Source: Streptomyces reniochalinae (lineage in GTDB: Bacteria > Actinomycetota > Actinomycetes > Streptomycetales > Streptomycetaceae). Taken from it: 64,000 bases of DNA. A program made the position numbers and the translations under genes. This document shows positions 18,041 to 26,511 of the stretch, one piece after another. The notes beneath the pieces are model-generated. The model saw only the letters and a program-made list of their open reading frames with translations. It was not told where the DNA came from and ran no database searches. Location: NCBI RefSeq assembly GCF_003323735.1, contig NZ_QOIM01000025.1:1-64000 (forward strand). The letters run 5' to 3'. Position 1 is the first letter of the stretch, and every line of letters begins with the position of its first letter.

Positions 18041-19149
18041 CCATGGCTGACGGCGAGAGCGGCAGCACACGTGAGGTCGGGCACGACCCACAGCCCCACG
18101 GCGGCGTACGCGTGCCCGTGCTGGAGGTCGAGGACCTGAGCGTCGAGCTGCTGCGTCCCGGCGGCACACCGCACCTGGCCGTGGAGCGGGTGTCGTTCAC
18201 GCTGTACGAGAGCGAAACCCTGGCCCTGATAGGCGAGTCGGGGTCCGGAAAGAGCCTCACCGCGATGGCCGTGCTGGGGCTGCTGCCCGGCAACGTACGC
18301 GCGAGCGGAAGCGCCCGCTACCGGGGCACCGACCTGCTGACGCTGTCCGAGGCCGGGCTCCGCGCCCTGCGCGGCAAGCACCTGGCCACCGTGTTCCAGG
18401 ACTCGCTCTCCGCGCTCAATCCGACCCTCACCGTCGGTTTCCAGATCGCCGAGGTGCTCCGCGTCCACCGCGGCCTCAGCCGCCGCGCCGCGCGCTCCGC
18501 CGCCGTCGACCTGCTCGACCGGGTGCGCATTCCGGACCCCGCGCGGCGCTACGGCGACCACCCCCACCAGTTCTCCGGCGGCATGCGGCAGCGCGCCATG
18601 ATCGCGATGGCCGTCGCGCTCGGTCCCGATGTACTCATCGCGGACGAGCCGACCACCGCCCTCGACGTCACCGTGCAGGCGCAGATCATGGAGCTGCTGG
18701 CAGAGCTGCGCGAGGAGCACCGGTCGGCCCTGCTGCTCATCACCCACGACCTGGGGCTCGCCGCGGGCACGGCGGACCGGGTGGCCCTGATGTACGCGGG
18801 CCGCATCGTCGAACAGGCCCCGGCCGTGCCGCTGTACGAGCGCCCGGCGCACCCGTACACCCGCGGCCTGCTGAACGCCGTGCCCTCGCTCGACGCGCCC
18901 GTCGGCGGGCTGGTTCCGGTGCCGGGCGCCCCGCCGGCGCCGGGTGCCTTCCCCGGCGGCTGCGTCTTCCACCCGCGCTGTCCGTCGGCGCGTGACCGCT
19001 GTGCCACGCAGCGGCCCGAGCTGGAGGCCGGCGCCGACGGCCGCACGACCGCCTGCCACTACCCCCTCGACCCGCTCGACCCGCCGGGCCCGCAGCGCCC
19101 GTCTGTCCCGAAGAATCCCCACGGCCCGCAGGAGGCGCCCCGTGCCTGA
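18037..19149 (+). CDS. Peptide ABC transporter ATP-binding protein (DppD type)
   Basis: An ATPase of about 370 residues. Walker A is GESGSGKS, the signature is FSGGMRQR, Walker B is DVLIADEPTTALD, and the H-loop is ITHDLGLAA. The OppD/F C-terminal extension has PGGCVFHPRCPSA. The GTG overlaps the previous stop and has GAGG five bases upstream; an in-frame ATG two codons later is the alternative. It energises the transporter as a pair with the next gene product. Confidence 0.94.
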   Translation: MTMADGESGSTREVGHDPQPHGGVRVPVLEVEDLSVELLRPGGTPHLAVERVSFTLYESETLALIGESGSGKSLTAMAVLGLLPGNVRASGSARYRGTDLLTLSEAGLRALRGKHLATVFQDSLSALNPTLTVGFQIAEVLRVHRGLSRRAARSAAVDLLDRVRIPDPARRYGDHPHQFSGGMRQRAMIAMAVALGPDVLIADEPTTALDVTVQAQIMELLAELREEHRSALLLITHDLGLAAGTADRVALMYAGRIVEQAPAVPLYERPAHPYTRGLLNAVPSLDAPVGGLVPVPGAPPAPGAFPGGCVFHPRCPSARDRCATQRPELEAGADGRTTACHYPLDPLDPPGPQRPSVPKNPHGPQEAPRA

Positions 19150-20209
19150 GCCGACCGACGGCGTCGCCCCTCCCCCGGACGCCACGACGGCCCCTTCCAG
19201 GGCCCCGGGCACCTCACGGAAGGCCGGGGTGCCGCTCCTGGAGGCCCGCAACCTCGTCAAGCACTATCCGGCTCGCGGCTTCCGGCTCGGCCGCCGCTCG
19301 GCCGCCGTGCGAGCCGTGGACGGCGTCGACCTCGTGCTCGCCGAACGGTCCACGCTCGGCCTGGTGGGCGAGTCGGGCTGCGGCAAGTCGACGCTGGTGC
19401 GGCTCTTGATGGCGCTGGAGCGGCCCACCTCGGGCCAGGTGCTGCTCGACGGTGAGGAGCTCCTCGCGCTGCCGGCCGCCGAACGGCGCCGCCGCAGGCG
19501 CGGCATCCAGATGGTGATGCAGGACCCGTACGGCAGTCTCGACCCCCGGATGACCGCCGAAGAACTGGTACGCGAGCCTTTGGACATCCACCGCGATCCG
19601 GCCGACGCGCGCGCCCGCTCGCGCCAGGCGCTGGAGGCGATGGAGCTGGTGGGGCTCGACCCCGCGCACGCTGGGCGCCGCCCGCACCAGTTCTCCGGTG
19701 GCCAGCGGCAACGGCTCGGCATCGCACGAGCGCTGGTGCTACGGCCCCGGGTGCTGGTGTGCGACGAGCCGGTCTCCGCACTGGACGTCTCGGTCCAGGC
19801 CCAGGTCGTCAACCTTCTGCGGGACCTGCAACAGGAGTTCGGTCTCGCACTCGTCTTCATCGCGCACGATCTGGCGGTGGTACGTCAGATGGCCGACGAG
19901 GTCGCGGTGATGTATCTCGGCAGGATCGTCGAACGCGCCGCACGCGACACCGTCTTCGAACATCCCGCGCACCCCTACACCCGGGCGCTGCTGTCCTCCG
20001 TTCCCGACCCCGACCCACGCAGGCGGGGCCACAGCTCCCGCCTCGTACTGGCGGGCGACCCGCCCAGTCCCAGCGACCCGCCGGGCGGCTGTCCGTTCCA
20101 CACCCGCTGCTGGAAGACGCAGGACCGGTGCCGCACCGAGGCCCCTCCTCCCGAGCCCCGCACCGGTGCACACCGCTCGGTCGTGGCCTGCCACTTCCCC
20201 GAGACGTGA
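19142..20209 (+). CDS. Peptide ABC transporter ATP-binding protein (DppF type)
   Basis: A 355-residue ATPase with Walker A GESGCGKST, signature FSGGQRQR, Walker B RVLVCDEPVSALD, H-loop IAHDLAVV, and the C-terminal PGGCPFHTRCWKTQDRC oligopeptide-transporter extension. The GTG start lies 8 nt inside the preceding gene. Its N-terminal 35 residues are Pro/Ala-rich before LLEARNLVKHYP begins the ABC fold. Together with the DppD-type protein it completes a five-component importer. Confidence 0.94.
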   Translation: MPEPTDGVAPPPDATTAPSRAPGTSRKAGVPLLEARNLVKHYPARGFRLGRRSAAVRAVDGVDLVLAERSTLGLVGESGCGKSTLVRLLMALERPTSGQVLLDGEELLALPAAERRRRRRGIQMVMQDPYGSLDPRMTAEELVREPLDIHRDPADARARSRQALEAMELVGLDPAHAGRRPHQFSGGQRQRLGIARALVLRPRVLVCDEPVSALDVSVQAQVVNLLRDLQQEFGLALVFIAHDLAVVRQMADEVAVMYLGRIVERAARDTVFEHPAHPYTRALLSSVPDPDPRRRGHSSRLVLAGDPPSPSDPPGGCPFHTRCWKTQDRCRTEAPPPEPRTGAHRSVVACHFPET

Positions 20210-20325
20210 ACCCCGAGGGGCTGACCGACCGGCCCGCACAGGCCGGACCGCAACCCTCCCCGCACCCGATAACCCCGCATCCGCCGACTGCCACGCCCGT
20301 CGGTGAACTGCCGCCAGGAGCCCCC

Positions 20326-21003
20326 ATGCTGCAACAGAAGATCTTCGAGGTGGAGGACCCCGCCGCCGTCCGCGGGATGATCGCCGCCCATTCCTGGGCC
20401 ACACTCGTCAGCCACCCGGACGACAGCGACCCCGTCGTCTCCCATCTGCCGGTGCTCGTCGAACCGCCGGAGACGGCCGGGCCCGCGCCGCAGGACGCCG
20501 GCGCGGAGCGTGCTCCGGACACCGGCCGCATCACCGTCACCGGGCACCTGGCGCGTACCGACGCCGACGTGCACCGGCTCGGCAGTCTCCCTGTGGTGCT
20601 CCTCGTGCAGGGGCCGCACGGCTACGTCTCGCCTGTCTGGTACGAGGAGACACCGCACGTGCCGACATGGAACTTCGTCGTCGCCCACCTGTACGGCCGC
20701 CCCCAGGTGCTCGGGCCCCAGGAGACCTACCAGGTGCTGACGGAGACCGTGGACCATTTCGAGTCGCGCTTTCCGCAGCCCTGGAAACTCTCCCAGGCCG
20801 GTGCGTACGCGGAGCGGATCGCACCCGGCGTCACCGGGTTCCGGCTGGTCGCCGACCGCGTCGTGGCCAAGGCGAAGCTGAGCCAGGACGAGAGCGCCGA
20901 GGTGGCGGCCCGGGTGGCCGACGCACTGGAGAGGCCCGACCAGCCCTGGTCCAACCCCGCACTCGCCCGCGCCATGCGCAACGCCCTTCGGAGGCCGTCG
21001 TGA
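20326..21003 (+). CDS. PaiB-like FMN-binding protein
   Basis: A 225-residue member of the PaiB / negative transcriptional regulator family, a split-barrel FMN-binding fold. Characteristic pieces are ATLVSHPDDSDPVVSHLPVL, TGHLARTDADVHRL, GPHGYVSPVWYEETPHVPTW, NFVVAHLYGRP and the C-terminal KLSQDES. Some PaiB proteins affect protease and polyamine genes; many are probably flavin enzymes. AGGAG precedes the ATG. It lies 116 bp after the ATPase gene and overlaps the amidohydrolase gene by 4 nt, so it is probably cotranscribed with the peptide operon. Confidence 0.88.
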   Translation: MLQQKIFEVEDPAAVRGMIAAHSWATLVSHPDDSDPVVSHLPVLVEPPETAGPAPQDAGAERAPDTGRITVTGHLARTDADVHRLGSLPVVLLVQGPHGYVSPVWYEETPHVPTWNFVVAHLYGRPQVLGPQETYQVLTETVDHFESRFPQPWKLSQAGAYAERIAPGVTGFRLVADRVVAKAKLSQDESAEVAARVADALERPDQPWSNPALARAMRNALRRPS

Positions 21004-22544
21004 CCGACCCGCACGAGAACGCACAACCGCACAGCACCGCCCCGGACACCCGCGCCCGCGCGCACGGTCCCGCTCCGCGCCTGCTGCGCCGGGTCCGGTT
21101 CCCCGGTGGTGCGGATCTGTACGACGTGGCACTTGGCCGGGGCAGGGTCGCCGGGGTCCGTCCGCACGACCCGGGTGCTGTGCCCACGTCCGGCGAGGAG
21201 CACGCCCCCGACCTCGACGGCAGGGTGCTGATCCCGGGGCTGTGGGACGCCCATGTGCACCTCGGACAGTGGGCGGCGGCCAGGCGCCGGCTGGACGTCT
21301 CCGGCACCGCCTCGGCCCAGGAGACCGTGCGCGCCGTCCGTGAGGGCGCCGCCGCGCTGCCGCCCGGCGAACTGGTCACCGGCTACGGCTTCCGCGACGG
21401 CCTGTGGCCCGACGCCCCGCACAAGCGCCTGCTCGACGCGCTGCCCGAAGCCCGGCCCGCCCTGCTGATCAGCGCTGACCTGCACACCGCGTGGCTCAAC
21501 TCGGCCGGGCTCGCCCTTCTCGGACAAGGCGGCCACCCGACAGGGGTGCTGCGCGAGGGCGCCGCCATGCGTGCCGTCGCGCAGCTGTCCAGTGTGCCCG
21601 CCGAGACGCTGGACGGCTGGGTGGCGGACGCCTGCGCCGCCGCCGCGCGGCGCGGGGTGACCGGCGTCGTGGACTTCGAAGTCGCCGACAACGTCACCGA
21701 CTGGGAGCGCCGCGCGGCCGGCGCTCCGCCGCTGCTGCGGGTCGCCGCGGCGGTCTACCCGGAGTACCTGGAGGCGGCCGTGGCCCGTGGCCTGCGCACC
21801 GGCAGTCCGCTGGCCCCGCTGGTGGAGACGGGCCCCCTGAAGTTGTTCACGGACGGCTCGCTCAACACGCGTACCGCGCTGTGCCACGCTCCCTATCCGG
21901 GCCTGGATCCGGCGGCCCCCGAGGCGTACGGGCTGGCCAGGACGGTCGGTGACGACCTCGTCACCGCGCTGCGGACCGCGTCCGGGCACGGTCTGGAACC
22001 GGCCGTCCACGCCATCGGGGATCGCGCCAACCAGCTCGCGCTGGACGCCTTCGCCGCGGTGGGCTGCCGCGGCCGCATCGAGCACGGCCAGCTCGTGCGC
22101 ACCGAGGACTTCGGCCGGTTCGCCGAACTGGGCGTCACGGTCGGCGTGCAGCCCTCGCACGCGGTCGACGACCGCGACGTGGCCGACCAGCACTGGGCGG
22201 GCCACACGGCGCGCGCCTTCGCCTACGCCGCGCTGCTCGCCGCCGGAGCCCGACTGGAGCTGGGCTCCGACGCGCCGGTTGCCCCCCTCGACCCGTGGCT
22301 GAGCATCGCCAACGCGGTCGCCCGTACCGATGACCGGCGCCCGCCCTGGCATCCCGAGCAGCGACTCACCCCGGCTCAGGCGCTGGCGGCCTCCACCGGC
22401 GCGCAGTCTGGGATATCGGCAGGCGCCCCTGCCGACCTGGCGGTCCTGGACGCCGATCCCCTGACGGCCGACGACGCCACGCTCCGCCGCCTCCCCGTGC
22501 ACGCGACCCTGCTCGCGGGGGCCTGGACGCACAGGGAGGGCTAG
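21000..22544 (+). CDS. Amidohydrolase family protein (YtcJ-like)
   Basis: A 514-residue metal-dependent hydrolase of the amidohydrolase_3 group. The metal-binding DAHVHLG is near residue 83, then FTDGSLNTRT, HAIGDRAN, IEHGQL and GSDAPV, giving the usual set of His/Asp ligands. The GTG start overlaps the upstream stop (GTGA). No signal peptide; likely cytoplasmic. With the M14 peptidase it suggests the operon breaks down imported N-acyl or cyclic amide-containing peptides; that is inference. End of the operon. Confidence 0.88.
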   Translation: MTDPHENAQPHSTAPDTRARAHGPAPRLLRRVRFPGGADLYDVALGRGRVAGVRPHDPGAVPTSGEEHAPDLDGRVLIPGLWDAHVHLGQWAAARRRLDVSGTASAQETVRAVREGAAALPPGELVTGYGFRDGLWPDAPHKRLLDALPEARPALLISADLHTAWLNSAGLALLGQGGHPTGVLREGAAMRAVAQLSSVPAETLDGWVADACAAAARRGVTGVVDFEVADNVTDWERRAAGAPPLLRVAAAVYPEYLEAAVARGLRTGSPLAPLVETGPLKLFTDGSLNTRTALCHAPYPGLDPAAPEAYGLARTVGDDLVTALRTASGHGLEPAVHAIGDRANQLALDAFAAVGCRGRIEHGQLVRTEDFGRFAELGVTVGVQPSHAVDDRDVADQHWAGHTARAFAYAALLAAGARLELGSDAPVAPLDPWLSIANAVARTDDRRPPWHPEQRLTPAQALAASTGAQSGISAGAPADLAVLDADPLTADDATLRRLPVHATLLAGAWTHREG

Positions 22545-22636
22545 CGTTCGACTTGGTCTGCCGACGCGGCTCCCACGAGCGCGGCAGCCAAGGGCGGCCG
22601 CCATGAGGGTGCTCCGGCCGAGCTGAGAGCGGAGCG

Positions 22637-23332
22637 TCAGCGCAGCCCCCAGAATTCCCGCAGTGCGCTCTCGGTGAGCACGTCCTGGGGTTTTCCTTCC
22701 TCTATCAGCCTGCCGTCCAGCAGCAGGACGCAGTGATCGGACTCCCTGGCCGCGGCCAGGTCATGCGTGGCGTGCACCACTGTCGTGCCCTCTGCGGCGA
22801 CGTCGCGCATCACGGTCGCGATGCTCTCCCGGGCGGCCACGTCCAGGCCCGTGGTGGGCTCGTCCAGCAGGAGGAGGTCTGCCTCCTGCGCCAACCCCTG
22901 GGCTACGAGGACCCGTTGCCGCTGGCCTCCCGACAGTTCGCCGAGCTGCCGGGAGGCCAGCTCGCGGATGCCGAGCCGCTCCATGCTGTCGTCGACGGCA
23001 CGCCGGTCCCCGGCGGTGAGCCGTCGCCAGGGACCACGGTGGGCCCAGCGGCCCATCGCCACCGTCTCGCGGACGGTGAGCGGCAGCGCGTCGGACACGG
23101 CGCTGCGCTGCACGACGAAGCACGGGCGAGAGGAGCGGCTCCGCTCGATGGTGCCGGCGGTGGGCGGGTGCACGCCGGCCAGCACGCTCAGCAAGGTCGA
23201 CTTCCCCGAGCCGTTCGGCCCGACGACAGCTGTGATCGCCGACTGCGGTACGGAAGCGGTGAGTTGACGCAGAACCGGTCGGCGGGCGTACCCGGCGGCG
23301 ATGTTGCGGAGCGAGACCTCGCAGGTGGTCAC
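22637..23332 (-). CDS. aztA: Zinc ABC transporter ATP-binding protein AztA
   Basis: A 231-residue ATPase. Walker A GPNGSGKST, signature LSGGQRQR, Walker B LLLLDEPTTGLD and H-loop HATHDLAA are intact. The short length and C-terminus match the AztA group. The start is GTG; GAAGGG lies about 12 bases upstream. It is divergent from aztB, with the shared 59-bp gap containing a perfect palindrome of Zur type, so both arms should be induced by zinc shortage. It powers import through AztB. Confidence 0.9.
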   Translation of the reverse strand: MTTCEVSLRNIAAGYARRPVLRQLTASVPQSAITAVVGPNGSGKSTLLSVLAGVHPPTAGTIERSRSSRPCFVVQRSAVSDALPLTVRETVAMGRWAHRGPWRRLTAGDRRAVDDSMERLGIRELASRQLGELSGGQRQRVLVAQGLAQEADLLLLDEPTTGLDVAARESIATVMRDVAAEGTTVVHATHDLAAARESDHCVLLLDGRLIEEGKPQDVLTESALREFWGLR

Positions 23333-23354
23333 GGAAGCATGCCCTTCGCAGAAG

Positions 23355-23382
23355 TTGCTATGAAAATCGTTTTCATTATAGT
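23355..23382 (+). promoter_or_regulatory. aztB promoter with embedded Zur-like box
   Basis: A perfect inverted repeat TGAAAA-TCG-TTTTCA (23361-23375; 17 bp with flanking A/T) matches the 7-1-7 style of actinobacterial Zur boxes. It fills the spacer between a -35-like TTGCTA (23355-23360) and a -10-like TATAGT (23377-23382). The aztB ATG begins 10 bases after the -10, so the mRNA is probably leaderless. Repressor binding here would block the promoter directly. Confidence 0.75.
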
Positions 23383-23391
23383 CTGCGGGAC

Positions 23392-24246
23392 ATGGAGTGG
23401 TTGACCGGCCCGTTCGAAGTGGCCTTTGTCCAGCGGGCTCTGTGGAGCGGGATCCTGGTCTCCTTGATCTGCGCCACCACGGGCACCTGGGTCGTGCTGC
23501 GAGGCATGACCTTTCTCGGCGACGCCATGTCGCACGGGATGCTGCCCGGGGTGGCCATCGCCTCGCTCTACGGCGGCAACCTGCTGATCGGCGCCGCCCT
23601 CAGCGCCGGCGTGATGGCCTGCGGGGTGACGGTTCTGGGGCGTGCACGTCGGCTCTCGCAGGACACGGGCATCGGTTTGCTGTTCGTGGGGATGCTGTCG
23701 CTCGGCGTGATCATCGTCTCGCGCTCCCAGTCATTCGCCGTGGACCTCACCGGGTTCCTCTTCGGAGACGTGCTGGCGGTGCGCGAACAGGACCTGGTGA
23801 ACCTCACCGTCGCGCTGTGCGCGGCCACACTCATCTCCGTACTGGGCTACCGGTCCTTCCTGGCCCTCGTCTTCGACGAGCGGAAGGCCCACACCCTCGG
23901 ACTGCGCCCCCGCATGGCGCACGCGGTGCTGCTGGGGCTCGTCACTCTCGCCATCGTCACGTCCTTCCACGTGGTGGGCACGCTGCTGGTGTTCGGGCTG
24001 CTGATCGCTCCACCGGCGGCTGCGTTGCCCTGGGCGCGCCGGGTGCCGGTGGTCATGTGCGGTGCCGCGCTGTTCGGCATGGGCGCGACCTTCGTCGGTC
24101 TGCTCCTGTCGTGGCATCTGCGTACGGCCGCGGGAGCGACGATCGCCGCCGTCGCCGTACTGCTCTTCTTCCTCTCCGCGTCCGCCGCCGGGCTGAGGCG
24201 CCGCCGGGCCGAGGACGCGCAGCCTCTTCCAGCACTCGACACGTGA
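23392..24246 (+). CDS. aztB: Zinc ABC transporter permease AztB
   Basis: A 284-residue ABC-3 family permease with about eight hydrophobic segments. Typical sequences are TTGTWVVLRGMTFLGDAMSH near the N-terminus, GVIIVSRSQSFAVDLTGFLF, and AIVTSFHVVGTLLVFGLLIA. It forms the membrane channel for zinc. There is no recognisable ribosome site, in agreement with a leaderless transcript starting at or next to the ATG. It is 20 bp from the downstream chaperone gene. Confidence 0.93.
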   Translation: MEWLTGPFEVAFVQRALWSGILVSLICATTGTWVVLRGMTFLGDAMSHGMLPGVAIASLYGGNLLIGAALSAGVMACGVTVLGRARRLSQDTGIGLLFVGMLSLGVIIVSRSQSFAVDLTGFLFGDVLAVREQDLVNLTVALCAATLISVLGYRSFLALVFDERKAHTLGLRPRMAHAVLLGLVTLAIVTSFHVVGTLLVFGLLIAPPAAALPWARRVPVVMCGAALFGMGATFVGLLLSWHLRTAAGATIAAVAVLLFFLSASAAGLRRRRAEDAQPLPALDT

Positions 24247-24266
24247 AGGGAACACGAACACCGGCC

Positions 24267-25499
24267 ATGACCTGGAACCACACGAAGGCCGCGACTGCTT
24301 CCGCGGCATCACTGGCCCTGGGGATCCTGCTCCTGGGCTGCGCCGACAGCGAGAAAGGGGACGCGGGCAGCACAGGGAAGTCCTCGTCCTCCGCCACACC
24401 ACACGGCTACATCGCGGGAGCGCGGGAGACCGCGGAACAGCAGTCCCGACTCGTACTCGGCGACAGCACGAGCGGCACCCTTCAGGTGCTCGACCTCATC
24501 GAGGAGAAGACCAAGCCGCTCGGGCGCATGCCCAAAGGCTCCCGGCTGTTCACCGACGGCCGTTTCGCCTACGCCGCCTTCGGCAGCGGCACGAAAATCT
24601 TCGACAGCGGCGCCTGGATGGTCGACCACGGCGACCACGTGCACTACTACCGCGCCAAGATGCGCGAGGTCGGCACCGTCCGGGGAAAGAAACCCGAACA
24701 CGTCCACAGCAGTCCCTCGCTGACAGCGCTCACCTTCGCCGACGGCAAAGCCGAACTGGTGGACCACTCTCAACTGGAAAAGGGGCGCGTCAAGGAGACC
24801 GCGGCCCTCGACGAGTCCGCCGCGGGCCCCGTCGTCCCCCTCAAGGAAGAAGCGCTCGTTCCGGCCGCCGGGCCCGGAGGAAAGACCGCCGTCGAGGTAC
24901 GTGACCGGCACGGCAAGAAGAAGACGACTTTGCGCGAGAAGTGTCCGGACCTTCGCGGCGCTGCGGTCACACGCGCCGGTGTCGTCTTCGGATGCGCTGA
25001 CGGTGCGCTGTTCGTGTCCGAAAAGGAGGGAAAGCCTCACGGCGAGAAGATTCCCTTCGGCCGGAGCGTCCCCGAGAAGGAACGTCCCACCTCCTTCCAG
25101 CACAGGTCCCTCGGTTCCACGCTGACGGCCAATGCGGGCGACAAGGGCGTATGGGTCCTCGACGTGCCCGGCCGTGAGTGGAAACTGGTCGAAACCGGCC
25201 CGGTGACGGCCGTGAACAGCGCCGGAGAAGGAACACCGCTCCTCACCCTGGACGACTCCGGCACGCTCAAGTCGTACGACATATCCAGCGGGAAGCGGAT
25301 CGCCGCCAGGAAGCTCCTTTCCGGGAAACCGAAAGGCGAGGCTCCACAGCCGGTGATCGAAGTCGACGCGAACCGCGCCTACGTCAATGACGTGGCCGGG
25401 AAGAAGATCTACGAAATCGACTACAACGACGACCTCCGCACGGCCCGTTCGTTCTCCGTGGACTCCGCGCCCTCCGCCATGGTGGAGACAGGACGGTGA
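24267..25499 (+). CDS. aztD: AztD-like zinc metallochaperone lipoprotein, paralogue 1
   Basis: A 410-residue exported lipoprotein with lipobox LLLGC at Cys25, followed by a beta-propeller-like repeat protein. The metal-binding-type motif VDHGDHVHYYRA has His at 121, 124 and 126, and PEHVHSS follows. AztD proteins carry zinc in the periplasm or cell surface and pass it to AztC. Compared with paralogue 2, the His-rich loop (HPHHG there) is replaced by GPVVPL at the aligned place, so the two differ in ligands. It overlaps aztC by 4 nt. Confidence 0.85.
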   Translation: MTWNHTKAATASAASLALGILLLGCADSEKGDAGSTGKSSSSATPHGYIAGARETAEQQSRLVLGDSTSGTLQVLDLIEEKTKPLGRMPKGSRLFTDGRFAYAAFGSGTKIFDSGAWMVDHGDHVHYYRAKMREVGTVRGKKPEHVHSSPSLTALTFADGKAELVDHSQLEKGRVKETAALDESAAGPVVPLKEEALVPAAGPGGKTAVEVRDRHGKKKTTLREKCPDLRGAAVTRAGVVFGCADGALFVSEKEGKPHGEKIPFGRSVPEKERPTSFQHRSLGSTLTANAGDKGVWVLDVPGREWKLVETGPVTAVNSAGEGTPLLTLDDSGTLKSYDISSGKRIAARKLLSGKPKGEAPQPVIEVDANRAYVNDVAGKKIYEIDYNDDLRTARSFSVDSAPSAMVETGR

Positions 25500-26446
25500 A
25501 CGCCGCCGAGAACCCCGTACCGCCTCGCCGCCGCGCCGCACCGGTCGCCGTTCTGCTCGTCTGCGCCGCGCTCGCCGGCGTGACCGGATGCTCCGGATCA
25601 GCGGACGAACGGCCGACCGTAGTGGTCACCACCAACATCCTGGGCGACATCACCCGGCAGATCGTCGGCGACGAGGCCGAGGTGAAGGTGCTCATGAAGC
25701 CGAACGCGGACCCTCATTCCTTCGGTGTCTCGGCCGCCGAAGCCGCCGAGATCGAGAGCGCGGACCTGGTCGTCTACAACGGACTCGGCCTGGAGGAGAA
25801 CGTGCTGCGCCACGTCTCGGCCGCCAGGGAATCGGGCGTGCCCACGCTGGGTGTCGGCAAGGCGGTGCACCCCCTCACGTACAAGGCCGACGCAACAGCA
25901 GGCCAGGCGGATCCGCATTTTTGGACCGACCCCTACCGGGTACGGAAAGCCGTCCGGCTCATCGGCGAGAAAGTGGCCGCGGAAGTCGACGGCGTCGACA
26001 AGAAGGCCGTCGAGAAGCAGTCCGGCGCCTACGCGGCCAAGGTCCAGCGACTGAGCGAGCAGATGAAGGAGAGCTTCGCCGGCATTCCGAAGGAACGCCG
26101 CAAGCTGGTGACCAACCACCACGTCTTCGGATACATGGCCCAGCGGTTCCATTTCCAGGTCGTGGGCGCGGTGATCCCCAGTGGCACCACCTTGGCCTCC
26201 CCCAGCGCCGCCGACATGAAGTCCCTGGCCACGACGATCGACAAGACGGGCGTCAAGGCGATCTTCGTGGACTCCTCGCAGCCCGACCGCCTGGCACGCG
26301 TTCTCAAGCGGGAGAGCCATCTCGACGTCGCGGTGATCCCCCTGTTCTCCGAATCCCTGACGGAAAAAGGCAAGGGCGCCGCCACCTACATCCAGATGAT
26401 GCGCTCCAACAGCAAAGCCATTACACGAGGGCTCACGAGGTCCTGA
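25496..26446 (+). CDS. aztC: Zinc-binding lipoprotein AztC
   Basis: A 316-residue cluster A-I (ZnuA-like) binding protein. GTG start overlapping the previous stop; signal leader with lipobox GVTGC (Cys32). Zinc ligands expected from the family are visible: His74 in DPHSF, His141 in DPHFW and His208 in NHHVFGY, plus an acidic residue in FSESL. The helical C-terminus with YIQMMRSN is typical. There is no long His-rich loop, as expected for AztC, which relies on AztD for loading. Part of aztB-D-C-D. Confidence 0.93.
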   Translation: MNAAENPVPPRRRAAPVAVLLVCAALAGVTGCSGSADERPTVVVTTNILGDITRQIVGDEAEVKVLMKPNADPHSFGVSAAEAAEIESADLVVYNGLGLEENVLRHVSAARESGVPTLGVGKAVHPLTYKADATAGQADPHFWTDPYRVRKAVRLIGEKVAAEVDGVDKKAVEKQSGAYAAKVQRLSEQMKESFAGIPKERRKLVTNHHVFGYMAQRFHFQVVGAVIPSGTTLASPSAADMKSLATTIDKTGVKAIFVDSSQPDRLARVLKRESHLDVAVIPLFSESLTEKGKGAATYIQMMRSNSKAITRGLTRS

Positions 26447-26511
26447 CACCGGCCCAGCGCCGCGCCTGCCCACGTACCGCATCCGCGGACACGAAGAAAG
26501 GAAAACCACCC

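Noticed and set aside
15871..19260. A 1129-residue open frame on the minus strand
   Set aside because: It runs opposite the M14 peptidase, permease and ATPase genes, which have clear motifs and overlaps. Long antisense open frames are expected in DNA of this composition.
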